DNA from: Paramarasmius palmivorus
Taxonomy: Eukaryota > Basidiomycota > Agaricomycetes > Agaricales > Marasmiaceae
DNA: 64,000 bases
Assembly (NCBI GenBank): GCA_037176845.1
Contig: JAYKXP010000004.1
Span: forward strand, 806,001 to 870,000
Reading direction: 5' to 3'
A program made the position numbers and the translations under genes. Of this stretch, positions 23,901 through 34,924 are shown one piece after another. How positions within the stretch are numbered: position 1 is the stretch's first letter; every line of letters starts with the position of its first letter. The notes beneath the pieces are model-generated. The model worked only from the letters and a program-made list of their open reading frames with translations, did not search any database and was not told the DNA's origin.

Positions 23901-24526
23901 GGTGGAGTGGACACCGACGGCGAGTGCATACTAGGGGACTGGTGGAAGGGCGGATAGGCCGACGGTGACCGATGTTGTATTGAGCCACCGCGTATGTTCG
24001 CTGATATTTCCGCAAGTGTATTGAGAATGGCTGATTGTGTATTGCGAATTTCCATAACATGTGTTTCGAGGCTGCGTATTCGTCTGGTGGTGTGTCAGAG
24101 AGAGAGAGAAGTTGGGGAAGCCGGAAAGCATATTTCACGTACTCTAACCCTGCTTCACCAGTGAGAGTCGCTTCTCTGGACGGCTTCTCGAACAGACACT
24201 CCAGACCGGTGTTGCGGCATCGACGACAAGGCGGATTTTCTGCGCCTTCACATCGCATCTTCTGCTTCCTGCATGCATTCTGGGTAAAGGATCATTCAAA
24301 AGTTATCATTAAGCACACAAAATGAGTACGAACGCATGCTCCTGTAGAGTAGAGAACATCGATGAGGAGATTGGCAATGCAGAAGAGAAAGAGTAAAATC
24401 CGTACGGGGCACTCTTTGGGTCCGATTAACGGTCACCGGTGGTTTAGCGTCACGCTTCTCGTTCTTGTCCTCCCCACCATCTTCCTGTTTTTTGACGTTG
24501 CTAGAGCCTTGCTGGGAAGTATTCAT
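20985..24526 (-). CDS. Zn2Cys6 transcription factor with middle homology region
   Basis: Exon 1 is 24526-24406, then an 8-nt microexon (24341-24334), then exon 3 from 24279. Together these build the zinc cluster: ACNACRKQKMRCEG then PPCRRCRNTGLECLF. A coiled helix (LERIRSLETHVMEI) follows and probably mediates dimerisation. Next is a long Pro/Ser/Gln-rich linker, a basic patch PAKRRKLRHKAP, and the fungal-specific transcription-factor domain (FDALHERSPFAVNCICMVAA and later helical exons). The C-terminus is His/Pro-rich (22 His-containing turns near 21165-21290) and ends QEYLPPAPAAPQIW. Estimated about 900-950 aa. The layout resembles factors annotated as PrtT- or War1-like, but the target pathway is unknown. 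Exons between 23,150 and 21,500 were not all resolved. Confidence 0.85.
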
Positions 24527-25143
24527 TCCGGAAAAGAGAAGGGAAAAGGGAACGCGCGTTGGGGAAGGGAGAAGGTATGGAAAAGGAAAGCAACCCACAC
24601 AAGCCGCCTGATGTCTTCTTGATCCACCAGAGCTGGGACACAAACACTAAACAACTTCTTCATTTGTATTACTTACTCAAAGGTTATGATAAATGATCTG
24701 CTGTCGTTTCTATAGTATTATTATTATTTCTGAGGCCTCTAGAACTTTACGGGCCTTTTCTAATCCTTCCCGAGTCTCCAGTGCTGGCAAAGGACTACGG
24801 TAATAACGATCCCCCGCATCATCATGATTTGCTGGTCATCGGGGAACACGGAAGCAATTGGTGACCGTCGGCGCGGTAGGGAATTTTCCGAAAGGCTGCG
24901 AACTCACATATGGTGTCATGCTATTCCACTTTGGCTCTACAAAGTGTTGCATATATCACTGAAGCTCAAACGTCGAATGTTTCAACCCTCGTCTATGTCG
25001 ACTTGGTGTCGACTAGGCCAAGAATGGTCGGTGGTGGCGGCACCGCATTCGGCATCTGGTCCCGGGTTCCGAAACCATACGTGGACTACTTACTGCGCGA
25101 CGCGACGCCTAGCTAATTCTGCATTTCTTTTCCTTCTTCCCTC
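24527..25143. other. Divergent intergenic region
   Basis: 617 bp between the Zn2Cys6 regulator (minus) and the REEP gene (+). A 119-codon plus-strand frame at 24824-25183 overlaps the REEP start in another frame and has no motif. No repeat or RNA gene was recognised. Confidence 0.45.
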
Positions 25144-25800
25144 ATGTTCTCAATCTTCTTTTCTGTCCTCTGGTAGGCTGTGAAACTCATCGTCCTTGTT
25201 AAAATACTAAGGCCTTTTTGCAGCGCTTGGTTCGCATACCTCCTCCCTAGTTTCGCGACATACAAGGCACTGTCCAAACGTCCGGTCGTCGATACTGCTG
25301 AGGTGGAAAGATGGTGCATGTATTGGTGTGTCGTCGGAGCATTTGTTGGATTTGAATACGTGGCACAGTGGTTCGTCAGCTGGTCAGTACTGCATACATC
25401 TCTTGCCTTGTGGTCGTGTGCTCATGTCGAGTATTGCTTTAGGCTGCCATTCTACTGGGAACTCAAGACCATCTTTTTGCTTTTCGTGTCTCTGCCCCAG
25501 GTTCAGGTATGAGAACGCTTTGGTGTCAACTGCGATCTTCTGACAGGCATCCAGGGTTCCACGTTCATCTATACTTCGTATCTGGCCCCCTTCTTCACCA
25601 AAAACGAGCACGAGATCGACGCTGGCATTGCTTCTATCCAGAGCAACGTTCTTGCTTTCGCCCAGTCCAAGCTAGCATCGCTTTGGAGTCTTCAAGCTGC
25701 TGCCCAGAGGCCAGGCGTATCACCGGCCCCTTCGAGTGTCTCTATTCCCAGCATGCAGTCCCGAGCATCATATGCCTCGAGCACGGATTCCGACCTTTAG
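25144..25800 (+). CDS. REEP/Yop1 (TB2/DP1/HVA22) ER-shaping protein
   Basis: Four exons (25144-25172, 25224-25382, 25443-25506, 25555-25800) give 165 aa. The start MFSIFFSVLCAWFAYLLPSF joins across a short intron to the family core: SFATYKALSKRP, then AEVERWCMYWCVVGAFVGFE and YVAQWFVSWLPFYWELK. SLPQVQGSTFIYTSYLAPFF completes the domain. The hydrophobic hairpins insert into the outer leaflet of the ER membrane and bend tubules; family members also interact with reticulons. The last exon is a variable Ala/Ser-rich tail with an amphipathic-looking helix (SNVLAFAQSKLASLWSL). Each junction was chosen to preserve the TB2/DP1 motif, and the phases agree. Confidence in the family is high. Whether it is the Yop1 orthologue or a REEP1-4-type paralogue cannot be decided here. 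Confidence 0.9.
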
Positions 25801-26417
25801 AATAGGCGCGTCAATAGGAGGTTAGACCGTTGGAGTGACTACGTCAAAACGGACCTACAATCATTTCCACCATTCCAATTCGCAATGCAGTTTTCCACCG
25901 TGTCTTAGATACGCACACCCATCATCTAGAATCAAGCAATAATAGACAACCGCTATTTATCAGAAATGCTTGAGGATCGAGAATTGCGACGCGACTGTCT
26001 CCACCTCGGTAACTTGGCTGACCTCAGACAACATAAGGATAGACAGCCAAGCGAGATGACGACCCAGGTCAACGTGGGAAGGAAGGTTGATCGCTTCAAG
26101 CTCAAGTCATCTCTCCAGTCTTCCAATGATGCTTGAAGCGAAAGTGCGTCCCGTCAGACTAAAAAAACTCCGCCAGACACGGTCTAGACTTGCTTCCATT
26201 GGGCATGTTGGAGGTGTTGTGAGTCACTAACAAGCAGCTTTCTTTGGACGTTACTGTCGGTTTATTTCTTGTAGCGCTAGCACTGTAGTGAGCAAGGACA
26301 GATGGAAGAGCTGCAATGAGTCAATGTGCTGTGACTGAATGCGCTGGTAATGCGCAGCGGCAAGGCAGATCGCGAGTTGCATGATCGCCCCCTATTCGAC
26401 TTTAAGATGGTGGGGCG

Positions 26418-26425
26418 TGACGTCA
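26418..26425. promoter_or_regulatory. CRE/ATF-like site TGACGTCA
   Basis: A perfect TGACGTCA octamer 97 bp upstream of the ATG at 26522 and 37 bp upstream of a TATA box. This is a good position for a bZIP (ATF/CREB) site. Binding is inferred. Confidence 0.5.
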
Positions 26426-26461
26426 CACTTGTTCACCTATTTTTCTCTTCTACAGGCACGA

Positions 26462-26468
26462 TATATAA
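26462..26468 (+). promoter_or_regulatory. TATA box
   Basis: TATATAA (in ATATATAAG) lies 54 bp upstream of the start codon at 26522, and a C/T-rich leader follows. It is the clearest TATA element in the window. Confidence 0.6.
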
Positions 26469-26521
26469 GAGCCGCCACTGACAGCCAGTCGCTGTCCATT
26501 CCTTTCCCTTAACCCCCCACC

Positions 26522-29500
26522 ATGTCTTCCAACAACGACGACCCAGATATCAACAATGCAGAATCCGCATCTACGAAGACATTCGTAACTGCCCTTGTCT
26601 TCAACGCGGCCGTGTTTGGTATCGAACTCGCTGCTTTTACCCTTTTACGACCTTATTTTCGTGCTATTTATGAACCACGAACTTATGCTCCTCCAAAAGC
26701 ATTGCGATCAGCCCCTCTCGTTCCTTCTTCCAATAATTCACCCCCTTCAAAAAATCCGTTCAAGGTCCTCAATCCACCAAGTTTACTATCACTTTTCAGC
26801 TGGCCTTTGTACGTCTTCAAGGCCGACTATCGCGATATCAAAAAGTCGAACGGATTGGACGCATACTTTTTCGTCCGCTTTTTGCGATTCCAAGCACTGC
26901 TTTTCCTTCCCATCTGGCTCCTTTCTTGGGCTGTTCTGCTCCCGGTGACATCAGTCAACTCCCGCGTACCCGGCAACGAGGGACTCGACTTGTTCGTCTT
27001 TGGAAACGTCACGCCCAACAATCAAGTCAGATATGCAGCTCATATTATCCTGGTTTACTTTTTCACCTGTAGGCGTCGTATTCGTTTTATTTTCGACGCG
27101 TGCTAAAATTTTCACAGTTTGGACATGGTACCTAATCAAAAAGGAGTACCGACACTTCATCGTTACGCGGCAACGCCATCTGATTTCGCCGGAATATGCA
27201 AGCTCTGTACAAGCCAACACAGTCTTGATCACTGGAATTCCTATGCGATATTTGAAGGAGACTGCACTCAGAAAGACGTTCGAAGAGCTACCCGGGGGTG
27301 TTAGGAAAGTCTGGGTCAATCGGTGAGCAACTTCTGGTCCCTTCGTCAGGTGGAGTTTTACGACACGCACACCACTTCCATACCTCATTAATCGCATGCC
27401 ACAATTCGTTTCCGTACACGCGAATTCGTATTTCGCCTCTTTATCTCCATGTGTCCAATGATAGAAAACGAGCGCTGACATTTTCTCTGACAGCGACCTC
27501 AAAGATCTTCCAGAAATATATGACCGTCGTGTGTCCGCCATCTCCAAGCTCGAGTCAGCTGAGACGAAATTACTTTCCATTGCTGCCAAAAACAAACTAG
27601 CCGCGGAGAAGAAGAGCAAGAAGAACGGCAGTGGTGCGTTTACTGCATACCGCTAGTGGGATGGCCTTGTCACTGAGCACTCACGTCATCCATCACAGAC
27701 ACCGAGGCCAACGTGCCTTTCACAGAAGTACCAAAGGAGCAGCGACCAACACACAAGCTTGGGTTTTTAGGTCTGTTTGGCGAAAAGGTTGATACAATTG
27801 ACTGGTGCAGAAACGAGATCCGGACCTGCACGGAACTTCTGGAGACGGAAAGGAGTAAAGTACCCGGATACCGCAGTAATCGCAGACGACGCACTCGCAC
27901 AAATTCATTCCACTTTGAGGATGATTCCGACTCCGAGGACGATTTCGGCGGGCAAGGCGGGCTCATAGGTGTTGCCGGAAAGGTCGGGGCTGTCGGTGAA
28001 AAGGTCGGGGGAAAGGTACTTCGTCGCAAAACTCGTAAATCGGGACGTCCTTCCGAGGATCCAGAAGCTCGACCCTCAGATGCCGCACCTCAGGAGGAGG
28101 CTGTCGCTGAAGCTGCTGATACACAGGCGGAAAGCGAAACTTATCCACCACTCAACAGTGCTTTCATTACCTTTAACAAACAAGTGGCAGCTCATCTCGC
28201 TGCTCAAGCTCTGGTTCATCATGAGCCTTATCGCATGAGTGAGTAATTCGCTCCAAACAATCGCCGCCGCCACTAATTAACTCGTTCTAGCCGGGAAGCA
28301 TCTAGCGATATCGCCAACCGACGTCATTTGGGCCAATCTCGGCCTCAACCCGTACGAGATGAAAATTCGGCTGATCATCAGCTGGGCTATCACAATAGGC
28401 TTGATTGTCCTATGGGCTACGCCTGGTGAGTACCCGCATATCTTTTGAGGCGGCTGTGCTTAATCCATGTTATCCTAGTCGCCTTCGTCGGTACCCTATC
28501 GAATATCCACGCGGTTTGCACCTCTCAGCGCTGGTTGAACTGGATTTGCGGTCTACCAGCTCCAGTGATAGGGATTATCAGTGGTATCCTACCACCTGTG
28601 CTGCTGGCTGTGAGTCCAATCTCGATCGACCTATTGGAGAAGAACAGAACTTGACCACTCCCATAGGTGCTGATGATGTTGTTACCTATTGTGCTACGCC
28701 TCCTCGCTACATTTGAGGGTATACCGAAGAGAAGCGGCGTTGAGTTGAGTTTGATGAGTCGATATTTCATCTTCCAAGTCATTGTAAGTCTTAAGTCGCC
28801 ATTGTTGATGCTGGAATTGCTGAGTTTGTCAATAGCACGGTTTCCTCATCGTAACATTGTCGTCTGGAATCATATCTTCGATCCAGTCAATAACGGGAAA
28901 CACTGCTCAGATACCCAGCCTACTAGCTAATAATCTGCCCAAAGCCAGTACCTTCTTCCTGACGTGAGTCCTCCGAGTTATCGTAGGTGCAACGACATTG
29001 ATACCTACTATGTTTTCAGCTACGTCATTCTGCAAGGTTTGTCATCAACGGCAGGTGGATTCTTGCAGATCGTTCCTTTGGTTATCTACTATGTGAAGCT
29101 GTTTATCCTGGGAAGTACACCGAGGTGAGCGCTTCTTTACTATTCGATGAACGCTTCTGACCATATTTATTGATCAGGTCGGTCTGGAGTATCAAGTATG
29201 TGATGAGGAATGTCGCGTGGGGTACTCTATTCCCAGGCATTACATTATTGAGTGTCATTGGTGAGTTTGAGCAGCGGTATTCTGTGATTTGTCAATAATT
29301 CTCATCACTGCTTCTAGCCCTTGGTTATTCGATCATATCCCCCATCATCAATGGGCTGGCATGCTTCACGTTCTTTGCCTTCTACCAAATGTACAAGTAT
29401 CTCTTCCTCTATGCATACCAGCAGGACATCTCTACCGATACAGGTGGATTGTTCTTCCCCAAGGCAATTCAACACCTGTTTGTCGGACTATATGTACAAC

Positions 29501-30381
29501 AGGTCGGTGTTAGGTTACCTCTAGATCAGGTGGTAAACTAACCCAACCCATCAGATATGTTTGGCAGCTTTATTCTTCCTCGCCCGCAATGAAAGCGGTA
29601 GTCCGAGTGCAATCCCGCAGGGTGCATTGATGATAGTCTTGATTATCTTCACGGTATGTTTCGTTGCCCAATGCTGCACACCTGTCTAATCCTTGTCGCA
29701 GGCTTTCTTCCAAATTCTCATGAACAATTCGTATGGGCCACTGATCCATGCGCTACCTTTGACTCTGGTCGAGAAGATGTATGTCGCACCTGAGGAAGAA
29801 GAGCCTCTTACACCCTCTTCTCGGTGAGTCTACTTGTTCTACCATGTGACAGTCACTTCAATTAATACTTTGAAAGGTCGAATTCACACATCGAAGAGAA
29901 CAGAGAAGGCAAGAAAGTCGAGTCCGTCGAGATGGAAGACCGCCAGAGAGGTCCTTCAGTGGATACACGTGGACCTTCAACAGACAAGAACGCTATTGCC
30001 ATGTCTGATGATGTTCCTCTCGAACCTGGCAAACCATCGACTCCAGATGAATCGGCTCAAGGCGCTGGCAAATCCACTTCGGACACCAACTTGCATATAT
30101 CGATGTTCAATCAACCTTCCGAAGCTTCTTATGGGTTTGCGCATCCCGCGCTTTCTCGTCCACAACAACCCATTTGGATTCCTATAGATCAACTTGGATT
30201 AGGAAAGGAAGAGGTACGGGGTTGCAGAGAGAAGGGTGTCGATGCAGTATTGGGCATGTGCGAGCTTGAGAGTCGAGAGAGTGGATTCGGTGTCAAGATG
30301 ACACTTGAAGGTATTATGAACGAGAAAGGAAAGGTGGATGTGCTTGAACATTACACGGAAGAGGAGGAGGCTCCAAAGTAA
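26522..30381 (+). CDS. Csc1/Rsn1-type (DUF221, OSCA/TMEM63) membrane channel
   Basis: Multi-exon gene; the span suggests about 1,000 aa. Exon 1 gives a Thr/Phe-rich first helix (TFVTALVFNAAVFGIELAAF) and a second hydrophobic block (FLPIWLLSWAVLLPVT). A cytosolic domain follows with ANTVLITGIPMRYLKE and KTFEELPGGVRKVWVNR, the RRM-like element of the family. Further on, ISPTDVIWANLGLNPYE-like sequence begins at about 28314, and a series of hydrophobic exons runs from 28380 to 29800 (for example ITIGLIVLWATP, AFFQILMNNSYGPLIHALPL). The C-terminal 180 residues are cytosolic, acidic and Pro/Ser-rich, and end HYTEEEEAPK. OSCA/TMEM63/Csc1 proteins are osmo- or mechanosensitive cation channels; fungal Rsn1 members are placed at the plasma membrane. 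Channel function is by family. TATA and CRE-like elements precede it. Confidence 0.85.
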
Positions 30382-30740
30382 AACAGGATGGAGCGCGATT
30401 GGACGGCAGATATGGAAGAATACCCCGCAATCTAATTCGGACACGAAGTTCACCGTTTCTTTTTCTTCAAGTGTACAAGTTTGCTCGATTTGTTTCTGGT
30501 TCATCTTGTTAATTACTGTATTCTTAATATTTTCCTACCCCTTCCTTTCCCTTCTCACCTACCTCTTGTTTACATTCTCCTGTCACATGATTTCACCCTC
30601 CTGCATTTTGTACGAGGCATGACTTTGCATACCCTTAGTTCATGAAAATTTCTCTTGCGTTCCGCAGACACTCTTTGATAATGTAGTGTATGTACAAAAG
30701 TAGCTGGATTATAAATTACCCAGTTATCTACGAACATTGC
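30382..30740. other. Convergent 3' flanks
   Basis: Region between the stops of the Csc1-like gene (+) and TTC27/Emw1 (minus). A T/C-rich stretch at 30456-30600 fits 3' UTR. No gene was seen. Confidence 0.5.
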
Positions 30741-33548
30741 TCATTGTGAATCCTGCTTGAGCTCTTCTATTAGTGCCTCCAATCTCTCCCAATTTGTATC
30801 ATCTTCGAAATAGTCCTTCGTCCTCGACATGAAACTCTTGACAAGACTCCTTGCTTGAAGACGCCATTTTTTACTGGAGCCACCTTCTATTCTGGGCCCA
30901 AGATTCCTCAGTACGTCCACAATCTCTTCTATCTCACCAATAGCTTCTTTCCATACAGTTGCGCCGCTCTCACCGAGAATAAGGTCATCAGCCTCTCCTC
31001 TGGCTATTCTACCCGCCGTACTTTCTCTATAAGCATCTGTCCAAGCCTTTAGTGCTTCTTCCCATCTCGATTGCCAGGTCATCAACCGAGCGTAAGCCCG
31101 ATAAACCCTGGGAGACGAGACGTGAGGAAGAATTGACCTCTCGAACAGGTCTAGAACACGGGGAAGTAGTCCGTGTCCTTCATTCGGATTTAACACGGGC
31201 CTGGCTTCACCGGAGGTCGAGGAGATGCCAGAGGTGTCGATGGCTTGCTCGGGATCGGAGGGAGCGCGCGTAACAGCATTCACCAAGCGATCAAGAACAT
31301 CCTCGTCAACGACCGCGGAACCTTTATTGCTTGTGAGCTGCACGATGCGTCCCAGAGCGCGACAAGCTTCGGACAGCTCGCCGACATCGACAGCAACTAT
31401 CATATAGTTCGACCACATGCGCCAGTTTTCGTAACTGTGCTTCAGACCTTGCTTGAGAGCACGGAAGGCGAGCAGTTTGTTTGAATACGAGGCGGCCTTT
31501 TTGGGCTTGTCACTTGCATCTTCCTCCTCTTTTGAACCTTCAGCGAGGCCATCGCTCTAATAGTGCAGGTCTCAGCTGGCGTGTCTAGGCAAATGAAATA
31601 TAATACCGACCTTGTCATCCTCTAAATGAAGATAGATGCTTGCCAAGTTATTCCAACTTTCTCCGTCCTCTTCGTCTATTGACACGCATCGTCCAAATGC
31701 TTCCTTTGCGCCATCCCAATCCTCCAATCTCATGCACGTACATCCTAAGATGAACCAAGAACGCGATAGCAACGGGTTGATCTTCACAGCTAGCTTTAGA
31801 CACTCCCTTGCCTCCTCGTACTCGTGTCTGGCAAAGTGATAGCCTCCCAATGAACGTATAGCACGACCTGATGTGTGCTTCGAGATCTCCCAGCCACGTT
31901 TGTAATGTTCAGCGGCCTTCTCGGGTTGAAGGTCACCAAGTAGACACCATAATTTGGCTTCGCGGGCTGTATCGAGGACGCGTCGTCGCTTTGCTGGATC
32001 TTCAAATCCTGCCTTGCCTCGCGATAGGACTGTCTCCGCTTCCACCTTGCTGCCTTCCAGCAGCTCCTTCACGATCGCAATGCCTCTGTCTGGCCGTTCA
32101 AGTGAAACATGACACTTCACCACTTCTTCCCACATCTCGAGGCGCTCGAAGATCTCCATCGCAGACCTAATTACACCCAGACTGATGAATCGTTCGGCCA
32201 ACTCACGCTCCATTTCCCATCTGGATGGCAGTGGAATTGCATGGAAATACCGTAGCCGTTCCGAAAGAGGTGCCGAGTTCGACCCATCGGTTTCCGTTGT
32301 GGTCTTCATCTGGTCGACTAGAGCCTGGAGCTGCAACGTCGAGCGCTCGACTGTACGCGTCCGCGTTGATTCGAGTCGGGATCGCAGGAGTAGAGCCATT
32401 GTGTGGACTGACCAGTTCCTTGGATGTGATATGACACGCGTTATGTATGGAGCCATCTGTTCGTTGGTCAAACCGTGCAATGGTGAGGTATTTTTGACGT
32501 TCAGGCATAGTGACAGAAGTATGCACTGATCGAGCGGATGAAGGGGCGGTTGGTTCGATGGATCAAGGTGCTTCAGGCGGTCCGTACGGGACGCATCTGG
32601 AGCGGAAGAGGTGAACTCTGTCTGTTCTAATAAGGTGTCGTCGTTCAACGCCAACGTTTCAGGAACAACAGGCTGAGAATCGTCTGCCGTGGATGATGAA
32701 GATGTAGTGGTGGTGATGGGATCATCAGGCAGGTGGCTTTCTGCAAGGAGAACCAGCTGGCTGAGTTCGTTCTGCTGGAACTTTGTACGTTTACCCAAAG
32801 CACCGGTTAACTCGTACTCGAGACCAGTAGCACGACTGGCTTTGACGAAGTATTCTGCCGCAATTCTGTCTTGCCTGAATAGATGATGGAGTAACCCATG
32901 CTCCAAAATTACCCTTCCGGCAAGCTCAGCACTGTCGGCTGAGAATGGACTTTTCCATCGTTCAATTTCCTCGAGAACATGGTCGGGGAGTGAAGCTGCT
33001 TCGTCGAGAACCTGTTGATGTACTATGTGCGTTCTCAAACGCCACCACACAACGGATTGGCAGTGGTTGTAGGGAACATCTAGGAGAATTTGAGCGAGTC
33101 GGAGAAAGGTTGCGAAGCGGGTAAGATGGTAAGCAGGCTCTCCACCATATGCAAGTTCTGAGACGGCCTGCCGATTGAGAATATCTTCTGTCGTGGATTT
33201 GGAAAGACCGAGAAAGATGTCCAAGGGTTCTACATCGAGGTCGGGCCCGGTCCAATTAGCCTGTATAAAGGCATGTAGGCAAGCTATTGCGAGATTAAGC
33301 CTGAACAGCTCGGACTGTGCTTCATTCTCTGCCAAGGGTGTGTGTGGATCAACGAGAGTTTCGATTCCGCTATGAATGTCTGTGGATGAGGAGTGGAATA
33401 ATTTCCGAGCGTAGGAAGAGGTGAGAGCCTCTCGGAAGCTGCCGTCAACAATTGTTTTGGCCATGTTTGTCGCTGGTGTCTCGGCAATGTTCTGCGCGTC
33501 CCATTTTCCTGACAGCAAAGACCGTTCTACTGGCAGTATCTGGTCCAT
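30741..33548 (-). CDS. EMW1: TPR protein, TTC27/Emw1 homologue
   Basis: Two exons, 33548-31611 and 31556-30741, give 917 aa, close to the expected size for TTC27/Emw1. The N-terminal half holds family segments such as LNLAIACLHAFIQANWTGP, DILNRQAVSELAYGGEPAY and WWRLRTHIVHQQVLDE. The C-terminal half carries tetratricopeptide helices: HYKRGWEISKHTSGRAIRSL, AVKINPLLSRSWFILGCTCM, AFGRCVSIDEEDGESWNNLA, and SYENWRMWSNYMIVA. Yeast EMW1 is essential and linked to cell-wall integrity; TTC27 is linked to assembly of large complexes. The single intron (31610-31557) sits after LHLEDDK and has a weak GTCGGT donor; it is placed correctly because the frame resumes with a coding-like acidic linker. Its promoter is shared with the Rrn9-like gene, 165 bp away. 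Confidence 0.88.
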
Positions 33549-33713
33549 ATTCGAGGGATTTTTGTAGATTTTTGGCAGTGGATCTCGAGAGCTTCGACCA
33601 AGATTAACAATCCATCTTTCTCAATTTTTCGCGCTTGATAATGAGGTCACGTGTAATTATCGATTGTTCAAGCTGCCGGTCATATCGGCAGGCACTCTTT
33701 CGTTTTTCTCCCC
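33549..33713. promoter_or_regulatory. 165-bp divergent promoter
   Basis: Separates the start codons of TTC27/Emw1 (33548, minus) and the Rrn9-like gene (33714, plus). No TATA box. The pairing of two growth-related genes on one short promoter is seen directly; co-regulation is inferred. Confidence 0.5.
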
Positions 33714-34840
33714 ATGTCTTTACCTCTACGCCAAAGCACCGTCTATGATTTGTCCAGCCTTCGCCTCCATGCCAATAGTGAACGAGTGCAATCAGACAGA
33801 CGTTTTAGAAGGTCTCAGTTGGCTGTCCGTGATTCCAGAGGAAATTGGATAGCCAAGGATGCTGGTGGATTAGGAAGGGTCACACGGTACCGAACAATAC
33901 GGGATAAGGAGCAGGGACGCGAAATGTCTGTGGACGTAGCAAGGAGTGAAGATGAGGGACTCACTTCAGGTGGGATGGCTGTTACAAATAGCGAGGAAGA
34001 GCCTGTTATCAAAACCAAACGCGCTAGGAAGAGACGCAAATTTTACAATGACTTTGACTACATTGCTTCTCAGACTACCCATGGAAGCTCCTCTTCTACA
34101 CCTCAACCAGAGGGTCTACCTTTGGAGTCGACGTTCTCTCCAAATCCCGTAAATCTCCCACCACCCTCGTCTGTATGTTTTTTTTTTCGTCAACTTTTGC
34201 GCTGTGGCCGTCTTATTGGTTTCTTAGGACCTTCTGAAATGCTTGCACTATGTCACAAACCAATATTATCACGAGCATGGTCAGCTACTCAACTCATCCA
34301 AAGATTATCGTAGGGAGAAAAAGGAACGACGGCTGGCGAAACTTGGAACCCGACATCCGCGCCCTCTGCACGCGAAAACTGCAGACGAAGATGAAGAAGA
34401 TGGATCAGACTCTGAATCCTCAGATGAAAGCGACAATTCCGATGGAGACGAAGATGCTAAAAAGTCTTCTGAACCTATGAGAGAAGCTGAGAACAAAAAG
34501 AAAAGGAGGAAGAAGAGGAAAGGAGAACCAAAGAGACAAAAGACGATGCTAGTGGACATGTATAGGACCATGAATGGCTCTGCACTAATGGCATTAGGTA
34601 TCGTTGTGTGCTCTTCGCCTTCCTACTCCAGATTGACGATAGTCATCAGGAATGCTAATACAGGAGCATGTCATCGAATCTCTTACTCCTCGAATACCAG
34701 AGGACTGGGAATCTTCCAATTCTGACGCAGAAAACCAGTCGATACAACCCAATGGTGGTGACGACTCATCAGACGAACCAACGGGAAGGCCTTCCATCGT
34801 TGAGAACGGCGATGAGTCGAGTGTCCAGGGTCAACATTAA
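33714..34840 (+). CDS. RRN9: Rrn9-like RNA polymerase I upstream activation factor subunit
   Basis: Three exons (33714-34172, 34228-34597, 34650-34840) give 339 aa. The conserved element spans the introns: DLLKCLHYVTNQYYHEHGQL at the start of exon 2, then MYRTMNGSALMALGMLIQEH completed across intron 2. This pair of blocks (an LL..LHxYxS-like helix and an S.(D/N)xSALxALGxLxxEH block) is the Rrn9 domain of fungal UAF. Between them lie acidic (DEDEEDGSDSESSDES) and basic (KKKRRKKRKGEPKR) tracts typical of nucleolar proteins. UAF binds the rDNA upstream element and recruits TBP and core factor for Pol I. The N-terminal 100 residues are basic and unlike anything I recognise. The family call rests on two short blocks, so confidence is moderate. 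Confidence 0.72.
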
Positions 34841-34924
34841 GACTAAGACCTGGAGGCTTTCAAGTCCACTGGCTGTAGAATTATGCACACTATATCATAC
34901 AATACTATAGTTCAACGATAATCC

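Larger units (their letters stand above)
25801..26521. other. Intergenic region with promoter of the Csc1-like gene
   Basis: 721 bp. The left part is the REEP 3' flank. The right part holds a CRE-like site and a TATA box directly before the gene at 26522. No gene was seen. Confidence 0.55.

Noticed and set aside
24824..25183. 119-codon plus-strand ORF before the REEP gene
   Set aside because: Overlaps the REEP first exon in another frame and shows no domain.
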